64,000 bases of DNA from JBBQUN01 sp963717115 (lineage in GTDB: Bacteria; Actinomycetota; Acidimicrobiia; Acidimicrobiales; SZUA-35). The notes under the pieces were generated by a model. It did not search any database. It saw only the letters and a list, made by a program, of their open reading frames with translations, and was not told the origin of the DNA. Shown piece by piece: positions 62,285 to 64,000 of this stretch. The DNA is taken from contig CAVQVO010000002.1 in the NCBI GenBank assembly GCA_963717115.1, positions 620,001 to 684,000 on the forward strand. Reading direction: 5' to 3'. Made by a program: the position numbers and the translations under genes. Position 1 is the first letter of the stretch, and each line of letters begins with the position of its first letter.

Positions 62285-63394
62285 ACGATCCCCGTCGGGT
62301 CATCGTCGTCCCCGCCGAGTCCGACGGGCCGGGTGGCCTCGTCGTGCGGTGGCGCAGCGGCACGGTCGTGATCGGTGGAACGCCGACCGAGCGCAATGCC
62401 ACCTTCGCCCGGTTGTTCGGATCCGAACCGTTCGACGAGGCCTCGACCCAGCCGCCCACGCATCACGAGCCGCCGGCCGAAGCCCTGGTCGAACGGATCG
62501 ACCAGCTCGGTGTCGCCGGCGTCGATCTCGCCGCCGGGATCGAGACCCCGGCCGGGCTCCGGCTCCTGCGGTCCGGCGCCGGCCGAATCACCGGCCTCGA
62601 CCCCGCCCGACCCGACACCGCAGGCGCGGGAGGCGTCGAACCCGAGGCGACCGTCTGGCTCGGGATCGGACCGGCGCCGGCTCGGGTCGACGGGCGCCTG
62701 GCCCCCGATTCCCCAGAACGCTGGCATGCACTCGAGCTGGGCATCGTTCCCGGACGCGGAGTCCTGCTCGCCGCCGTGGCCCCGGCGCAACCGGCCCCGG
62801 TGCAACCCGCCGACGGATTCGACGTCGTCGATCTCACCGGCGGGCAAGGTCCCAGGGCGTCCCGCTCGCCGCTGCCGGTCCAGGAGTCGCCCGCGGGAGG
62901 CGCCGGACCTCGAATCGGCTCGACCGCCGACCTCGTCCACGGGATCGAGTGCCAGCGCCGACACTTCAACAATCCCCACGCGGCCTACTGCCAGCACTGC
63001 GGGATCTCGATGGTGCAGCTCACCCATCATCTTGTCGAGCGACCCCGGCCGACGATGGGGTTCCTCGTGTTCGACCGCGGGATGACCTACGCGCTCGACC
63101 GCCGCTACCTGATCGGCCGCGAGCCGACCCCAGAGCCGGCTTCCCCGTTCGAGCCGCTGGCCGTCGACGACGCCGATCACACGGTGTCGCGGCGAACACG
63201 CCGAACTGGACTTCGACGGTTGGGACGTGACGCTCACCGACCTCGGCTCGACCAACGGAACGTTCCGCTGGGATACGGACGATCAGCGCTGGGACCGCGT
63301 GCTCCCGAACCAGACCGTGGTCCTGCAGCCCGGAACGCCCGTCGCGCTCGGTCGCGTCACCTTCGTCTTCGAGACCGTCGCCCGTTCGACCTGA
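62281..63394 (+). CDS. Zinc-ribbon and FHA-domain protein (one frameshift)
   Basis: ATG 62281 overlaps the kinase stop. An N-terminal region of about 210 residues has no recognised fold. Then comes a short zinc ribbon, IECQRRHFNNPHAAYCQHCGISM near residues 221-243. After it an FHA domain begins (TYALDRRYLIGREPTPEP near 270). The frame breaks near 63192. Dropping one base gives VSREHAELDFDGWDVTLTDLGSTNGTFRW, the complete phosphothreonine-binding core with its Arg, Ser, His and Asn residues. Corrected length is about 370 residues. The C-terminus ends at TGA 63394. It probably links kinase output to the other operon products. Confidence 0.8.
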
Positions 63395-63481
63395 CGGCGA
63401 ACGCCCGGCGCCACGGTCACGGCGTTGCTCGCGCACACCGGCGAGTCTTGCTAGCGTCGGAGGTCCAGGAGGCAAACATCG

Positions 63482-63955
63482 ATGGCGATCGGTCGCCCCA
63501 CATCGGACCGGAGGGGTGACGACGCCTCCTTCGTCATGACCGGCGACGCGCCGCGACTCCGGCGATCCCCCGTCGGGCCCCGCTGGGAGTGGATGGTGGG
63601 GCCGCTCGTCGGCATCGTGGTCGTCGCGGTGACGGTCATCGGCATCACCCGGGCCGGTTCCGGCGGGTCGGCCGACGTTCCGAGTATCGCCATCGACTGT
63701 CCGACGTCGGTCGCCATCGACGAACGGCTGACCTGCACCATCGCCACCGACAACGTCGTGTCCGGGAGCTGGGATCTGCCGGGATTCCTCGCCGGGCCGC
63801 TCCAGCTCGACACCGTCAACGACGACAACCCGATCTACGTCGAGCCGACCAATCCCGATGTGGCCGGCCAGACCTTCACGATCACCGCGACCGCCGTCAC
63901 CGACGACGGTCGATCGGTGACCGCACGACATTCCTTCGAGGTCCGAGCCGACTGA
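63482..63955 (+). CDS. Membrane-anchored protein with small beta (Ig-like) ectodomain
   Basis: 157 residues. A basic cytoplasmic N-terminus (RLRRSPVGPRW) precedes one hydrophobic segment WMVGPLVGIVVVAVTVIGITRA near residues 38-58. An exported domain of about 95 residues follows with two Cys (IDCPTSVAIDERLTCTIAT) and beta-strand periodicity (FTITATAVTDDGRSVTARHSFEV), like a PKD or Ig-like module. I do not recognise a named family. It starts 88 bases after the FHA gene and overlaps the next gene (TGATG). It may be part of the same signalling unit. Confidence 0.65.
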   Translation: MAIGRPTSDRRGDDASFVMTGDAPRLRRSPVGPRWEWMVGPLVGIVVVAVTVIGITRAGSGGSADVPSIAIDCPTSVAIDERLTCTIATDNVVSGSWDLPGFLAGPLQLDTVNDDNPIYVEPTNPDVAGQTFTITATAVTDDGRSVTARHSFEVRAD

Positions 63956-64000
63956 TGACGAGTTCGACGAAACGAGACCTGGGCGCGTTCGACGACCCGG
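63955..64000 (+). CDS. Start of a further gene, cut by the window end
   Basis: ATG at 63955 overlaps the preceding stop (TGATG) and opens a frame of 15 codons (MTSSTKRDLGAFDDP) to the window edge. The coupling style matches the rest of the operon. Too little is visible to name it. Confidence 0.5.
   Translation, partial: MTSSTKRDLGAFDDP

Noticed and set aside
1..64000. CRISPR array, insertion sequence, integrase or rRNA
   Set aside because: No regularly spaced repeats with unique spacers, no transposase or integrase motifs and no rRNA signature were seen; the tandem repeats found are short and contiguous.

Overview
This window is high-GC DNA with densely packed, often overlapping genes (many ATGA or TGATG stop/start overlaps) and GTG as well as ATG starts. 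The gene content is actinobacterial: three cytochrome P450s with a [3Fe-4S]-type ferredoxin, an LLM (F420-type) oxidoreductase, several acyl-CoA dehydrogenases, a TAP-like lipoprotein hydrolase, Hanks kinases with an FHA protein, and an LPXTG protein. My best inference is an Acidimicrobiia-like actinobacterium. That is a judgement from gene content, since there is no rRNA here.

Layout. 1-2681: a truncated lipoprotein gene divergent from an N-terminal-HTH/ATPase regulator, in DNA that looks less GC-rich. 2776-2819: the 3' half of a tRNA-Gly, with no 5' half, fused to the end of an ornithine-cyclodeaminase-like gene. 2808-6417: OCD-like, succinate-semialdehyde-dehydrogenase-like and RlmG-like genes. 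6443-15975: a maltodextrin locus with malEFG-like ABC genes, two GH13 enzymes, a divergent LacI regulator, and a strong hairpin between malE and malF. 15762-20857: Zn-alcohol dehydrogenase, enoyl-CoA hydratase, TAP-like hydrolase and an aldehyde dehydrogenase. 20956-24779: an aromatic meta-cleavage block (FAH isomerase, acetoacetate-decarboxylase-like protein, MarR, HpaE-like dehydrogenase). The matching class III ring-cleavage dioxygenase lies at 39630. 24973-38117: TetR, DUF2339, a MaoC/GntR/ferredoxin/P450/glutamine-synthetase-like group, an acyl-CoA dehydrogenase, and a complete branched-chain-amino-acid-type ABC transporter with fused LivM-LivG. 38268-53148: two more P450s, two class I glutamine amidotransferases with a GntR, acyl-CoA dehydrogenases, a TTC38-type TPR protein, SDR, LLM oxidoreductase, a NicX-like dioxygenase, a second glutamine-synthetase-like protein and an alpha/beta hydrolase. 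53207-56037: nagB, nagA and an LPXTG surface protein. 56510-64000: an uncharacterised signalling/membrane operon with two Hanks kinases, an FAD/NAD-binding protein, TauE/SafE, and an FHA plus zinc-ribbon protein.

How the genes may work together. The centre of the window reads as a catabolic region for an imported aromatic or nitrogen-containing compound: Liv-type uptake, P450 oxidation, gamma-glutamylation by glutamine-synthetase-like ligases with amidotransferases to reverse it, extradiol ring cleavage, then CoA-thioester oxidation. An 18-bp palindrome (consensus CGTTTGGATCCAAACGAT) stands before three separate units of this region and may define one regulon.

Caution on sequence quality. 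At least a dozen conserved genes are broken by single-base shifts, and most read through perfectly if one base is removed. I treat these as probable sequence errors and annotate the genes across the shift.
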